Shown piece after piece: positions 9,037-18,036 of a stretch of DNA of 64,000 nt. Below the pieces are notes generated by a model. That model searched no databases, was not told the origin of the DNA, and was given only the letters and a program-made list of their open reading frames with translations. Location: NCBI RefSeq assembly GCF_019024285.1, contig NZ_WMKZ01000002.1, forward strand, positions 1-64,000, read 5' to 3'. Both the position numbers and the translations under genes were made by a program. How positions within the stretch are numbered: position 1 is the stretch's first letter; every line of letters starts with the position of its first letter. The stretch comes from Alkalihalobacterium elongatum (GTDB lineage: Bacteria; Bacillota; Bacilli; Bacillales; Bacillaceae_F).

Positions 9037-12000
9037 TTATTTAGATAACTCAATCAGTAAGTCACCTGTTTGAATTGCTTCACCATTCTTAACGTATAGA
9101 TCAAGAATTTCTCCATCAAATGGTGCTTGGACCGTCGTTTCCATCTTCATCGCTTCAGTAATCATCAGGTGATCACCTTTTTTGACTTTATCGCCTTTAG
9201 TCACTAACGTTTTAACAACTGTACCTGGCATTGAAGCCCCAATTTGATTTGGGTTGCCTTTTTCAACTTTTGGACGAACTACTACAGATGTTTTTACACT
9301 TTGGTCTTTAATCATAACTTCACGAGGTTGACCATTTAGTTCGAAGTATACGATTCTTGTTCCGTCGTCTTGTGGTTTTGAAATTGAAACGAGTTTGACT
9401 ATTAATGTTTTACCTTGTTCAATTTCTACTTCAATTTCTTCCCCTAATCGTAAGCCGTAGAAGAATGTTGGTGTATCTAATACGGATACATCTCCAAACT
9501 GTTGGCTAAATCGCTCGTATTCCATAAAGACTTTAGGATATAACGCATATGAGATTACGTCAAAATCAGTAACTTGACGACCAATTTCATTAAATAATGT
9601 TTCTTTTAATTTCGGAAAGTCTACTGGTTCCATTAGCTCCCCAGGTCGACAAGTAATCGCTTCTCTTCCCTTTAAGATTATATCTTGAAGTTTCTTCGGG
9701 AAGCCTTGGTATGGTTGCCCTAAGTTACCTTGGAAGAACTCCACGACTGAATCAGGGAAATCTAATGAAGCACCTCGTTCGTAAACGTCTTCTTCCGTTA
9801 AGTTATTTTGAACCATATAAAGTGCCATATCGCCAACTACTTTAGATGATGGCGTAACTTTTACTACGTCTCCGAACATATCATTTACAGTTCGGTACAT
9901 TTTCTTAACTTCATCCCAACGATTTTTCAAGCCGACAGCTTTTGCTTGTTGTTGCAGATTACTATATTGACCACCCGGCATTTCATGCTCATATACTTCT
10001 GTATGTGGTGCATTCATGCCACTTTCAAAACCACTGTAGTATTTTCTAGAACCTTCCCAGAATTCACTTAATTTTTCTAGAGACTCGATATTTACATTCG
10101 GTTGCCTATCTGACCCTGATAGTGCATAATATAAGCTATTTGCACTCGGCTGTGACGTTAACCCAGCCATAGAACCAATCGCAACATCAACAATATCTAC
10201 TCCTGCTTCAATTGCACGTGAATACGTAAATAATCCGTTACCACTTGTATCATGTGTATGAAGGTGAATTGGGATATCAACTGTATCTTTCAATGTAGAA
10301 ACTAATTGATACGCCGATTCAGGCTTTAATAAACCAGCCATATCTTTAATACCTAATATGTGAGCTCCTGATTGTTCTAATTCTTTCGCTAGGTTTGTAT
10401 AGTAAGCTAAATCATACTTTGTTCTTGACGGGTCTAGAATATCACCTGTGTAACACATAGTTGCTTCCGCAATTTTCCCTGTGTCTCTTACAGCATCAAT
10501 CGCAAGTCTCATACCTTCTACCCAGTTCAAACTATCAAATATTCGGAAAACGTCAATACCTGCATTTGCAGACTTATCTACGAATTCACGAATTAAATTA
10601 TCAGGGTAATTTGTGTATCCGACCGCATTAGAAGCACGAAGAAGCATTTGGAATAATACATTTGGCATTTGCTTTCTTAATGTAAATAAACGATCCCATG
10701 GGTCTTCATGTAAGAAACGCATAGCAACATCGTAGGTTGCTCCGCCCCACATTTCAGCAGAGAACAAATTTGGAACTAACCTTGCAGTAGGTTCTGCAAT
10801 TTTCTTTAAATCATGGGTACGAACTCGAGTTGCAAGAAGTGACTGATGTGCATCTCGGAATGTTGTATCGGTTAAAAGAACTTCCTTTTGTTCTTTAACC
10901 CACTTAGCAAGACCTTCAGCTCCATGCTCGTCTAAAATTTGTTTTGTACCAGAAGGCATAGGATCTGTGTATTTTACAGAAGGAACAATAGGTTTATCAA
11001 ACACTGGTTTCTTTACTTTTTCCAGTCCAGGATAACCATTAACTATCGTCTCTCCAATAAATGTTAGCATTTTCGTTCCACGGTCTTTTCTTATTGGGAA
11101 TACAAATAATTCAGGTGTTGTATCAATGAATGAAGTGTTATATTCACCTGAAATAAAATTCTCATGTTGAACTACATTTTCTAAGAATGGAATATTTGTA
11201 ATAATCCCACGAATACGGAACTCTCTTAAGTTTCTTAACATCTTCGCCGCAGCTTGTTCAAATGTAAGTGCCCAAGTTGAAACTTTTACTAATAAAGAAT
11301 CATAATATGGTGTTATGACAGCACCTTGGAAACCGTTTCCTGCATCTAAACGAACACCAAATCCGCCACCAGAACGATAGGCATTAATACGACCTGTATC
11401 TGGCATAAAGTTATTGCTCGGATCTTCTGTTGTAACACGAGACTGGATCGCATAACCATTACAAGTAATTTTATCTTGTGTTGGAATAACTAATTTTGGT
11501 CCATGTAATTGTTCACCGTCAGCAATCAAAATCTGTGATTGAACAATATCAATTCCAGTTACCATTTCTGTTATTGTATGTTCTACTTGAACTCGAGGGT
11601 TTACCTCAATAAAGAAAAATTCTCCATTTTCACTAACAAGAAACTCCACTGTTCCTGCATTAACATAATTTACATTTTTCGTTAACTGAACAGCAGCTTC
11701 ACAAATCTCTTCACGTAATTGTTGATTTATTGAGACACTTGGTGCTACCTCTACTACTTTTTGGTGGCGACGTTGCACAGAGCAATCACGCTCATAAAGG
11801 TGTACGATATTACCATGTGTATCAGCAAGAATTTGTACTTCAATATGTTTTGGATTTTCAACAAACTTTTCTACGTAAACTTGGTCATTACCAAAGGCGG
11901 ATTTTGCTTCAGACTTTGCACGATCATATGCTTCTTTTAATTCAGCTTCAGTACGGACGATACGCATGCCACGACCGCCACCACCTAAGGCTGCCTTAAT

Positions 12001-12486
12001 AATAAATGGGTAGCCATGCTGTTTAGCAAAATCTATGACTTCCTCCAAACTTTCAACAGGCCCATCACTACCAGGAATTACAGGAATATTAGCTAAAATA
12101 GCTTGCTGGCGTGCTTGGACTTTGTCACCAAACATCATAAGATGCTCTTCTTTTGGACCAATAAAAATAATGCCTTCTTCAGCGCATCGTTTAGCGAACT
12201 CAATATTCTCAGAAAGGAATCCATAGCCTGGATGAATCGCATCAACGCCATTACGCTTTGCAATCTCAATTATTCCTTCAATATCAAGGTAGGCATCAAT
12301 TGGTTTTTTTCCTTCTCCCACGAGGTAGGCTTCATCTGCTTTATAACGATGATAAGAACCTGTATCCTCTTTTGAGTAAATAGCAACCGTACGAATATGT
12401 AGTTCAGTACAAGCTCGGAAAATTCGGATGGCAATCTCACCACGGTTTGCTACTAATACCTTCTTAATGTTTCTTAAACTGTTCAT
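9037..12486 (-). CDS. pyc: Pyruvate carboxylase
   Basis: Biotin-dependent carboxylation of pyruvate to oxaloacetate, the anaplerotic feed of the TCA cycle; 1149 residues. Domains in order: biotin carboxylase (about 1-450, with glycine-rich KAALGGGGRGMR and FIEVNPRVQVEHT), carboxyltransferase (about 530-800, starting LLTDTTFRDAHQS, with metal-site HLHTHDTSGNG), a PYC/OADA allosteric-type region, and the biotinyl domain with biotinylated lysine in EAMKMET (Lys1114). The ATG at 12484-12486 follows AAGGGGGTC; the reading frame extends 25 codons further upstream without a ribosome site. Full length for the family. Ends at a long stem-loop. Confidence 0.97.
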   Translation of the reverse strand: MNSLRNIKKVLVANRGEIAIRIFRACTELHIRTVAIYSKEDTGSYHRYKADEAYLVGEGKKPIDAYLDIEGIIEIAKRNGVDAIHPGYGFLSENIEFAKRCAEEGIIFIGPKEEHLMMFGDKVQARQQAILANIPVIPGSDGPVESLEEVIDFAKQHGYPFIIKAALGGGGRGMRIVRTEAELKEAYDRAKSEAKSAFGNDQVYVEKFVENPKHIEVQILADTHGNIVHLYERDCSVQRRHQKVVEVAPSVSINQQLREEICEAAVQLTKNVNYVNAGTVEFLVSENGEFFFIEVNPRVQVEHTITEMVTGIDIVQSQILIADGEQLHGPKLVIPTQDKITCNGYAIQSRVTTEDPSNNFMPDTGRINAYRSGGGFGVRLDAGNGFQGAVITPYYDSLLVKVSTWALTFEQAAAKMLRNLREFRIRGIITNIPFLENVVQHENFISGEYNTSFIDTTPELFVFPIRKDRGTKMLTFIGETIVNGYPGLEKVKKPVFDKPIVPSVKYTDPMPSGTKQILDEHGAEGLAKWVKEQKEVLLTDTTFRDAHQSLLATRVRTHDLKKIAEPTARLVPNLFSAEMWGGATYDVAMRFLHEDPWDRLFTLRKQMPNVLFQMLLRASNAVGYTNYPDNLIREFVDKSANAGIDVFRIFDSLNWVEGMRLAIDAVRDTGKIAEATMCYTGDILDPSRTKYDLAYYTNLAKELEQSGAHILGIKDMAGLLKPESAYQLVSTLKDTVDIPIHLHTHDTSGNGLFTYSRAIEAGVDIVDVAIGSMAGLTSQPSANSLYYALSGSDRQPNVNIESLEKLSEFWEGSRKYYSGFESGMNAPHTEVYEHEMPGGQYSNLQQQAKAVGLKNRWDEVKKMYRTVNDMFGDVVKVTPSSKVVGDMALYMVQNNLTEEDVYERGASLDFPDSVVEFFQGNLGQPYQGFPKKLQDIILKGREAITCRPGELMEPVDFPKLKETLFNEIGRQVTDFDVISYALYPKVFMEYERFSQQFGDVSVLDTPTFFYGLRLGEEIEVEIEQGKTLIVKLVSISKPQDDGTRIVYFELNGQPREVMIKDQSVKTSVVVRPKVEKGNPNQIGASMPGTVVKTLVTKGDKVKKGDHLMITEAMKMETTVQAPFDGEILDLYVKNGEAIQTGDLLIELSK

Positions 12487-12746
12487 ATAGACCCCCTTGT
12501 AAAATGAAAGAATATTCAATTTTATTTTTACTATTTTAAAAAGGTTTTCAGTATAAAGCAAGAAAAAAGTTAAGTTTCACAACTTCTTCAAACGTCTGAT
12601 AACCTGATGAAATTATTTATTTTAGTATATATCTTGTATTCATATCTTTCAAACAATTTTTATTATTGTATCATACTTATGAGCTTTAGTTATCACTGCT
12701 AATTAAACCTTTTATCGGAAAAAATCACCGTATAATACTAACAAAA
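12487..12746. other. AT-rich leader between ylaN and pyc
   Basis: About 260 nt upstream of pyc. It contains an isolated TACAAT on the minus strand that could serve as a -10 box, but no matching -35, operator, riboswitch or small gene could be supported. Confidence 0.4.
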
Positions 12747-12857
12747 AGAAGGCTGACTCATCGTTAAGCGCCTCTAGTGAAAATAAAGCTACACATTTCT
12801 TAGCCATTATTTCACAATTGAGGTACCTGACATTTCACGTTTGAGCCAGCCTCTCTA
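12744..12857 (-). terminator. Long stem-loop terminator after ylaN
   Basis: AGAAGGCTGACTCA (12747-12760) pairs with the complement in 12842-12856 with one mismatch. A second inner hairpin forms between GTGAAAATAA (about 12778) and TTATTTCAC (about 12808). On the minus strand the stem is followed by TTTTTG. The outer arms match those after pyc, so the two belong to one sequence family. It begins next to the ylaN stop codon. Confidence 0.65.
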
Positions 12858-13136
12858 TTATTTCTCATTTGTTGTGGCTTCATGCAGTGCAGCAAGTCGC
12901 CGTTCTAAATCAGATAAGATTTGCTTCCCTGTTTCTTCGTCAATTAATTCTAAACGAGTCGCAAAGTCAATTTCTCTTGAAAGTCCAAACATTTGTGTAT
13001 CTAAAACTTCCTCATATAGAGGACATTGAGGCATTGTTAAATTCTCCATTTGTACTTCTATAAGTTTCTGGATTTTTTCTGCATCCGATTTAAGAAGGGC
13101 ATATGCTTTCTCGCTATGTCCTGTCATCGTCTCCAT
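12858..13136 (-). CDS. ylaN: YlaN family protein (UPF0358)
   Basis: Small soluble protein of 92 residues from the chosen ATG, matching B. subtilis YlaN very closely in its central part ([20 protein letters not shown]), including an invariant cysteine. In B. subtilis and Staphylococcus aureus, recent work links YlaN to iron homeostasis through the Fur repressor; that is family knowledge, not visible here. The ATG at 13134-13136 was chosen because AAGGAGGG stands about 10 nt upstream; a further in-frame ATG lacks a site. It lies upstream of pyc in the conserved order, but ftsW, which separates the two in B. subtilis, is absent. Confidence 0.92.
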   Translation of the reverse strand: METMTGHSEKAYALLKSDAEKIQKLIEVQMENLTMPQCPLYEEVLDTQMFGLSREIDFATRLELIDEETGKQILSDLERRLAALHEATTNEK

Positions 13137-13264
13137 AGAACGTGATCCCTCCTTTAAACTGAAAACTCTTAAGATCAATATTACTATTTAACACTAATAG
13201 TATATTCTATAGAAAAAAAATGCAATGTTTTTAATATCTGAAAAGATAGGAATCTAATTTGAGC

Positions 13265-14194
13265 TTAAAAGATACTTAAATTGTATCGTTTGGCAAGTAA
13301 CTCTAACAACCTTAAGCCACCGATACTATTCCCCTTCTCATCAAGTGCAGGACCATAAATACCAACTCCAACTCCATGTGGGACAGAACCAAGAATACCA
13401 CCTGAAACACCGCTCTTGGCTGGGATGCCAACTTTTATAGCAAACTCTCCTGAAGCATTGTACATTCCACATGTAACCATGAACGTCTTCACTATTCTCG
13501 CTATTTCTAGTGGAATAATGTTTTGATCAGAGTCTGGGTCTCTCCCTTCATTGCCGATGACGTAACCTAGTTTGGCTAAATCATTACAATTCATTTCAAT
13601 CGCACAGTGCTTCGTATAAAGATCTATTAAATCTTCAATATTAGACTTGATAATCCCATGTTGTCTCATGAAATAGCAGAGTGCTCGGTTTAAGTCAGCA
13701 GTCTCGAATTCAGATTGGGCAACCACTGGGTTATATGTTATATTCTCATTACCTGTGAGTTTACGTATGAAATTAAGCAACCTTTCTAGTTTATCCTCTT
13801 GTGTATTGCCGACTAACATATCTGTAACTGCTAATGCACCTGCATTTATCATTGGATTAAGAGGTTTAGATGGTACACTCGTTTCCAATTTGGAAATAGA
13901 GTTAAATGGATCACCTGTTGGTTCCATACCTACTCTTTGAAAAACATATTCTGGCCCGCGGTCCATTAGTGCTAAAGCTAGTGTTAAAACCTTAGAAATA
14001 CTTTGTAATGTAAATAATTCATCTATGTTTCCTGCATACATACATTCCTGTTCACCTGTATAAATTGCGATAGCTAATGTTGATGGATCAGCTTCACCTA
14101 AAGCAGGGATATAATCTGCCACCTTCCCTTTTTCAGTTAACCTTTTTGCTTCTTCTACCATTTCTACTAGATCTTCTTTTTTATAGCAACTCAC
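13265..14194 (-). CDS. glsA: Glutaminase A
   Basis: Hydrolyses glutamine to glutamate and ammonia; a serine-dependent beta-lactamase-fold enzyme of 309 residues. The catalytic Ser-X-X-Lys is visible in [12 protein letters not shown], with downstream [23 protein letters not shown] and [10 protein letters not shown], all conserved in the family. The GTG at 14192-14194 was chosen because AGGAGTG lies 6-7 nt before it and it matches the length of B. subtilis YlaM/GlsA2; an upstream ATG overlaps the ribosome site itself. Divergent from the YlaL-like gene and in the conserved ylaL-ylaM-ylaN order. Confidence 0.95.
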   Translation of the reverse strand: MSCYKKEDLVEMVEEAKRLTEKGKVADYIPALGEADPSTLAIAIYTGEQECMYAGNIDELFTLQSISKVLTLALALMDRGPEYVFQRVGMEPTGDPFNSISKLETSVPSKPLNPMINAGALAVTDMLVGNTQEDKLERLLNFIRKLTGNENITYNPVVAQSEFETADLNRALCYFMRQHGIIKSNIEDLIDLYTKHCAIEMNCNDLAKLGYVIGNEGRDPDSDQNIIPLEIARIVKTFMVTCGMYNASGEFAIKVGIPAKSGVSGGILGSVPHGVGVGIYGPALDEKGNSIGGLRLLELLAKRYNLSIF

Positions 14195-14277
14195 AATTTC
14201 CACTCCTATCATTCAATGTGACAAATTCGACCTGTCCCTTTATACTTAGGATAGTCAAAAGCACAAGGAGGATACAT

Positions 14278-14781
14278 ATGGAATTTGTGATATTTATAAA
14301 CGGGAAAGTTTCTCATCCTTTAACAATTGACCCTTCAGTCTGGATCTTTGATGAAAGAAAGGTTGATCTAAATACATATTTTGATTTACCAAGGGATGAG
14401 GAAGATGAATTAACTAAATATACGAAAGCTATCTCTAAGCAATGGGATAAAGAAATTACAGAAGGCTCTGAACCTCCAAAACCAACAAACGGGAATGTTA
14501 TCAAGTATAAACGGCAAGAGCTTGAGAACGGAACCTTCGGCATGCATCTTCTTCCTTTTATTAAGAACGCTCAACCAGAAGAAGGTGTTTCAGAAATGAT
14601 TGTAGAAACACACGATGGAAAAAAAGAGATTTTTTCACTTGAAATGGCCAAACAGTTTATTTTACAATTTTCACATATTGGTAAACCACTAAGAGAAGAT
14701 GGGCCAATTTACATCTTATTTGGTGACGGTTCAAATCGTACGAATCCTATAAAGAACGTTAAACAATTTACGATAAAATAA
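14278..14781 (+). CDS. ylaL: YlaL-like protein of unknown function
   Basis: A soluble 167-residue protein without signal peptide or membrane segment. It begins MEFVIFINGKV and has a mixed alpha/beta look and an acidic middle (DLPRDEEDELTKY). Its position between glsA and the PhoH-like gene matches ylaL of B. subtilis, which is the main reason for the name. No catalytic motif is recognised. The ATG at 14278 follows AAGGAGG by 7 nt; the frame stays open further upstream across the glsA promoter but that part is not believed coding. Its stop lies inside the terminator stem. Confidence 0.75.
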   Translation: MEFVIFINGKVSHPLTIDPSVWIFDERKVDLNTYFDLPRDEEDELTKYTKAISKQWDKEITEGSEPPKPTNGNVIKYKRQELENGTFGMHLLPFIKNAQPEEGVSEMIVETHDGKKEIFSLEMAKQFILQFSHIGKPLREDGPIYILFGDGSNRTNPIKNVKQFTIK

Positions 14782-14810
14782 GGCTGACAACTGTCAGCCT
14801 TATTCTTAAC
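14777..14810. terminator. Bidirectional terminator, YlaL-like and phoH genes
   Basis: A perfect 12-bp stem (14777-14788 with 14793-14804, loop AACT), including GGCTGAC/GTCAGCC, lies between two convergent genes. Confidence 0.85.
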
Positions 14811-14824
14811 CGATATTAATCTCA

Positions 14825-16153
14825 TTAGAGTAAGTCAGCTGCAAGCTGTGCTAATCCAGAACGTTCACCTTTTTGCAGTTTTACATGCCCGCTAATTGTT
14901 TGATCCTTGAACTTTTCAACGACATACGTTAAACCGTTATTATATTCGTCTAAATAAGGATGGTCGATTTGTTTCGGGTCGCCCATTAGAACAATTTTAC
15001 TTCTTTCACCCACACGAGTTAGAATAGTTTTCACCTCGTGCTTGGTTAGATTTTGTGCCTCATCGATAATTATAAATTGATCAGGGATGCTTCGGCCCCT
15101 TATATAAGTTAATGCTTCAACTTGAATGGAGCCCATTCCCGCTAATATTTGATCCAATTCGCCCGGCTTCTTAGTATTAAAAAGATATTCTAAATTATCA
15201 TATATTGGTTGCATCCAAGGTCTTAGCTTCTCTTCTTTTTCTCCTGGTAAATATCCAATATCTTTACCTACAGGAATTACTGGTCTTGCTACTAATAGCT
15301 TTTTATACAGGCCTAGATCCTCTGTTTGTAGTAGGCCAGCGGCTAAAGAAAGTAACGTTTTCCCTGTTCCAGCTTTCCCAATTAATGTTATAAGGGGGAT
15401 GTCTTGTCTAAGAAGGAGCTCAAGAGCCATTTTTTGTTGCACATTTCTTGCTTTTATACCCCATACTTGATCAGGGTCAACTTGAAATGGTTTTACTTTT
15501 TTTCCATCTGGTTCAACTTTTCCTATAGCTGAACTGGAACCTCCGAGCGCATCTTTCATAATAATAAATTGGTGAGGATAAAAGGGGTGCTTGGCTAGTT
15601 CAGATATGGCAATCTCATTATCAACAAAGAATTGGTTAACAACTTCTTTATCAACGTAGACTTCAACATAACCAGGATATACATCGTTAAACTGTATAAC
15701 ACGGTCACTCAAATAATCTTCAGCAGGTATCTTTAATGCATCTGCTTTTACACGCACTAATGCATCTTTACTTACAAGAACAACTTCTCTTCCGTACTCT
15801 TTCTCCTGTTCCTCAAGCATTAAATTAAGTGCAACAGCGATAATTCGATTATCATTTGTCATTTCAGCAAATAAATCTTTTAATTTTTGAAAAGAGCGGT
15901 GATTAAGCTCTACTCTAACAGTACCACCTGTTTCAATAGCGACTCCTTCATGCAATTTTCCTTTCCCTCTTAGGCTGTCCATCATTTTAGAGAATTGCCT
16001 AGCATTACGCCCAATTTCATCCATGTAACGCTTTTTTGAGTCTACTTCCTCTAGTACGACTGCTGGAATGACCACTTCATTGTCTTCAAAAGCATAAATC
16101 GCATGAGGATCTTGTAGTAATACATTCGTATCCAAGACGTAAACTTTATTCAA
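14825..16153 (-). CDS. ylaK: PhoH family protein with PIN domain
   Basis: A 442-residue PhoH2-type protein: an N-terminal PIN nuclease domain (YVLDTNVLLQDP, then acidic residues in VVLEEVDSKKR and TNDNRIIAVA) fused to a PhoH ATPase with Walker A GKAGTGKTLL, Walker B FIIIDEAQN and GDPKQIDHP. Such proteins are thought to act as RNA helicase/nucleases. The TTG at 16151-16153 has GGAGG 8 nt upstream and aligns with the start of B. subtilis YlaK; the upstream ATG contains the ribosome site within its own codons. Neighbour of ylaL as in the conserved order. Confidence 0.93.
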   Translation of the reverse strand: MNKVYVLDTNVLLQDPHAIYAFEDNEVVIPAVVLEEVDSKKRYMDEIGRNARQFSKMMDSLRGKGKLHEGVAIETGGTVRVELNHRSFQKLKDLFAEMTNDNRIIAVALNLMLEEQEKEYGREVVLVSKDALVRVKADALKIPAEDYLSDRVIQFNDVYPGYVEVYVDKEVVNQFFVDNEIAISELAKHPFYPHQFIIMKDALGGSSSAIGKVEPDGKKVKPFQVDPDQVWGIKARNVQQKMALELLLRQDIPLITLIGKAGTGKTLLSLAAGLLQTEDLGLYKKLLVARPVIPVGKDIGYLPGEKEEKLRPWMQPIYDNLEYLFNTKKPGELDQILAGMGSIQVEALTYIRGRSIPDQFIIIDEAQNLTKHEVKTILTRVGERSKIVLMGDPKQIDHPYLDEYNNGLTYVVEKFKDQTISGHVKLQKGERSGLAQLAADLL

Positions 16154-16425
16154 TATTTGCGCCTCCTGACTAAAGTTCATTTGTCAACATTTCTTATAAT
16201 CATTCTATGCACATATGAATGAATTCGTTATCTAAGCAAACTTGGCTTATAGTATAGATGTATGATAAATGGGCTAAAGATAGAAGAAAATTCAGTCAAT
16301 CACACAGAATTTTCTTAGACATGTTTTTTCGCTATTGAGAATAGGGCTCCACTAATAAGAATTCTTTCCTTTTAATTCAATCCCCTTTATTTTCTTAATT
16401 CCTTAATAAAACCTTTACAAAAAAA
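16154..16425. other. Intergenic region upstream of the PhoH gene
   Basis: No gene was found. An inverted repeat AGAAAATTC/GAATTTTCT (about 16286-16318) could form a hairpin, but no T run follows on either strand. No promoter is convincingly placed. Confidence 0.4.
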
Positions 16426-16452
16426 AAGCCTAGTCAGAGACTAAGCTTTTTT
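16424..16452 (-). terminator. Terminator of the PNPOx-like gene
   Basis: The stem AGCTTAGTC/GACTAGGCT with a 3-base loop on the minus strand overlaps the stop codon and is followed by nine T. Confidence 0.75.
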
Positions 16453-16896
16453 CATCGAATCCATAACTTGGCTATCTAATTTTGCAGCAGCATTTGCATC
16501 ATATGTTTTTTCATACTTAGGTTCAACAGCAATACGTGACCCATAGAACATTACATCGCGAACTTCTTTAATATTGATTTCAACTAGTGCCAGTTTAAGT
16601 GGTACATCATCCATTTTTTCTTTAATAACGGTTGCATCTCCTACAATTGAATATGTAGAACCATTACCAATTAAATTTAATGTTACACCACTATGATTGT
16701 TAATGTTCTCAATAATTCTTGAACGATTATCAACTGCGAAACGAACTTTTTCTTGAGAAGGTGCAAATACCCATGAAATCGCATTAACATTAGGCGTTCC
16801 AGTTTCATGATCAACTGTAGCTATAGTAACAAATCGCTCAGATTGTAGCAATGGTAATAATTCTTCCGTTAGTTTCGGTTCCACTTGGTTTCCCAT
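16441..16896 (-). CDS. Pyridoxamine 5'-phosphate oxidase-like flavoprotein
   Basis: A 151-residue protein with the split-barrel flavin-binding fold of the PNPOx-like family, recognised from the N-terminal pattern VTIATVDHETGTPNVNAISWV followed by the FAVDNRSRIIENI strand-helix. Members bind FMN, F420 or heme; the ligand and reaction here are unknown, and it is unlikely to be the true pyridoxine oxidase because that family is longer. Start supported by GGAGGGATATAA before the ATG. It occupies the position that ylaJ has between ylaI and ylaK in B. subtilis. Monocistronic by its own terminator. Confidence 0.75.
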   Translation of the reverse strand: MGNQVEPKLTEELLPLLQSERFVTIATVDHETGTPNVNAISWVFAPSQEKVRFAVDNRSRIIENINNHSGVTLNLIGNGSTYSIVGDATVIKEKMDDVPLKLALVEINIKEVRDVMFYGSRIAVEPKYEKTYDANAAAKLDSQVMDSMKKA

Positions 16897-17129
16897 TTAT
16901 ATCCCTCCACGTTTTATAATTACATCTATACTATACCTATTTTTAATCTTCGTTAAAACATATATGCTTTATTTTCATTTATTTTTTCAAGAAATACGTT
17001 AAAATGATAAAATAGTACAAACGAGATAATAAGAACACTATTCAATTTCCTTTTTATTAGTGTAATTAAATGGTATTCTATAACAATTAAGATATGAAAT
17101 GTACCTTCGTCAAGTGTGAGGTGAATGTG

Positions 17130-17330
17130 TTGAGAGTCAAGTGTGTAGTCTGTGATAAAATTGATAAAATTGATGATTATAGTCCCTTAGCAAAAAAACT
17201 AAGAAATCGTCCAATTCATACTTACATGTGCGATGAATGCTATGAACGAATTTCGGACCGTACTGAAGAAAGAAAAGCCTCCGGAAACTTCCGCCTATAC
17301 CGCCCCCAAAAAACCGAAAACGATTGGTAA
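17130..17330 (+). CDS. ylaI: YlaI-like zinc-ribbon protein (DUF2197)
   Basis: A 66-residue protein with two CxxC pairs (CVVCDK and CDECYE) about 26 residues apart, which probably bind one zinc ion. The sequence PLAKKLRNRPIHTYMC is near-identical to B. subtilis YlaI. The start is TTG at 17130, with GAGGTG 7 nt upstream; an ATG 12 codons earlier lies before the ribosome site and would add an unrelated stretch. Function is unknown. Located in the conserved ylaH-ylaK interval, immediately followed by a cluster of repeats. Confidence 0.85.
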   Translation: MRVKCVVCDKIDKIDDYSPLAKKLRNRPIHTYMCDECYERISDRTEERKASGNFRLYRPQKTENDW

Positions 17331-17332
17331 TT

Positions 17333-17455
17333 AGAAAAGCGAAAGGTGCCTGCTTATTGGCGACAAGGCTGGAGGGCCAGCAATAAGTGGCCTGCTCTTT
17401 CGACACGTTGGATGGACCGAAGCGACCTCGAGCCGATGGCACCTGTAGCTAGACA
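17333..17455. repeat. Dispersed GC-rich Bacillus-type repeat, copy A
   Basis: Begins GAAAAGCG and ends GTAGCTAGAC, with an internal GGCTGGAGGGCC and GGACCGAAGCGACC. It is clearly more GC-rich than the flanking DNA and resembles intergenic repeats common in Bacillaceae genomes. No coding capacity is believed. It is the first of three adjacent related copies. Confidence 0.75.
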
Positions 17456-17459
17456 AGTA

Positions 17460-17604
17460 GAAAAGCGGAGGCGACTGGTTAGCGGCGTAGGGACTGGAGC
17501 CCTCCGTATGAGATAAAGGATACACGGTGAGGCAACGAACCGATGTTGACTTATCGTAAGGAGGAGAGCGAAGTCCACTAGACGCTAGGAGCCGTAGCTA
17601 GACA
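17460..17604. repeat. Dispersed GC-rich repeat, copy B
   Basis: Starts GAAAAGCGGAGGCGACTGG and ends GTAGCTAGACATC. The ends match copies A and C while the middle (about 17500-17575) diverges. It follows copy A directly in the same orientation. Confidence 0.75.
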
Positions 17605-17605
17605 T

Positions 17606-17699
17606 CGAAAAGTCTGCTTATCGGCGATAAGCGCTGGAGGGCCAGAAATAAGTGACCTGCTCTTTGGACACGTTTGCTGGACCGAAGCGACCGAGTAGC
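17606..17699. repeat. Dispersed GC-rich repeat, copy C
   Basis: Starts CGAAAAGTCTGCTTATCGGC and shares GCTGGAGGGCCAG, AATAAGTG(G/A)CCTGCTCTT and GGACCGAAGCGACC with copy A. It breaks off before the GTAGCTAGAC end, so it is truncated. Confidence 0.7.
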
Positions 17700-17717
17700 A
17701 AGAACAACGAGAATAGC

Positions 17718-17760
17718 AAAAAAACAGGCTGTTGAGCAAATACTCAACAGCCTGTTTTTC
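17718..17760 (-). terminator. Terminator of the typA-ylaH unit
   Basis: A perfect 13-bp stem ACAGGCTGTTGAG/CTCAACAGCCTGT (17724-17736 with 17743-17755). A and T runs on both sides allow use in either direction. It lies directly after the stop of the last minus-strand gene. Confidence 0.88.
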
Positions 17761-18030
17761 TTAATTATATTTTGGTTCAGACTCGATTTGTACTAATAAA
17801 GCTTCAATTAGCTCAATAGGAAATTGTTTTTGTTCTTTATTTCCGTCTTTTACATAATTAACGATATACATAGGGTCATCCACTTCAACTTCAATCTCCT
17901 CAAGTTTATGATCCTCTGTTAAGATCGTCGTAAAAAACTCATACGTATCTAACGCTGCCTGATCATCACGTCTTGCTTCATGTACAACTTTTATCGATAA
18001 CCAATTGTATAATGCATCTTGAAGATTCAT
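17761..18030 (-). CDS. Small conserved-looking acidic protein, unknown
   Basis: An 89-residue soluble, acidic protein beginning MNLQDALYNWLSIKVV, with a central EEIEVEVDDPMYIV strand. No family or motif is recognised. It is probably real: it has a ribosome site (AAAGGG) in the last codons of ylaH, only 6 nt separates it from that gene, and a strong terminator follows its stop. The ATG at 18028-18030 is preferred to the preceding TTG. By context it is cotranscribed with typA and ylaH; the function is unknown. Confidence 0.75.
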   Translation of the reverse strand: MNLQDALYNWLSIKVVHEARRDDQAALDTYEFFTTILTEDHKLEEIEVEVDDPMYIVNYVKDGNKEQKQFPIELIEALLVQIESEPKYN

Positions 18031-18036
18031 CAAAAA

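Noticed and set aside
17137-17578. Minus-strand frames across ylaI and the repeats
   Set aside because: They arise from the GC-rich repeats and lack starts with ribosome sites; the repeat explanation is better.
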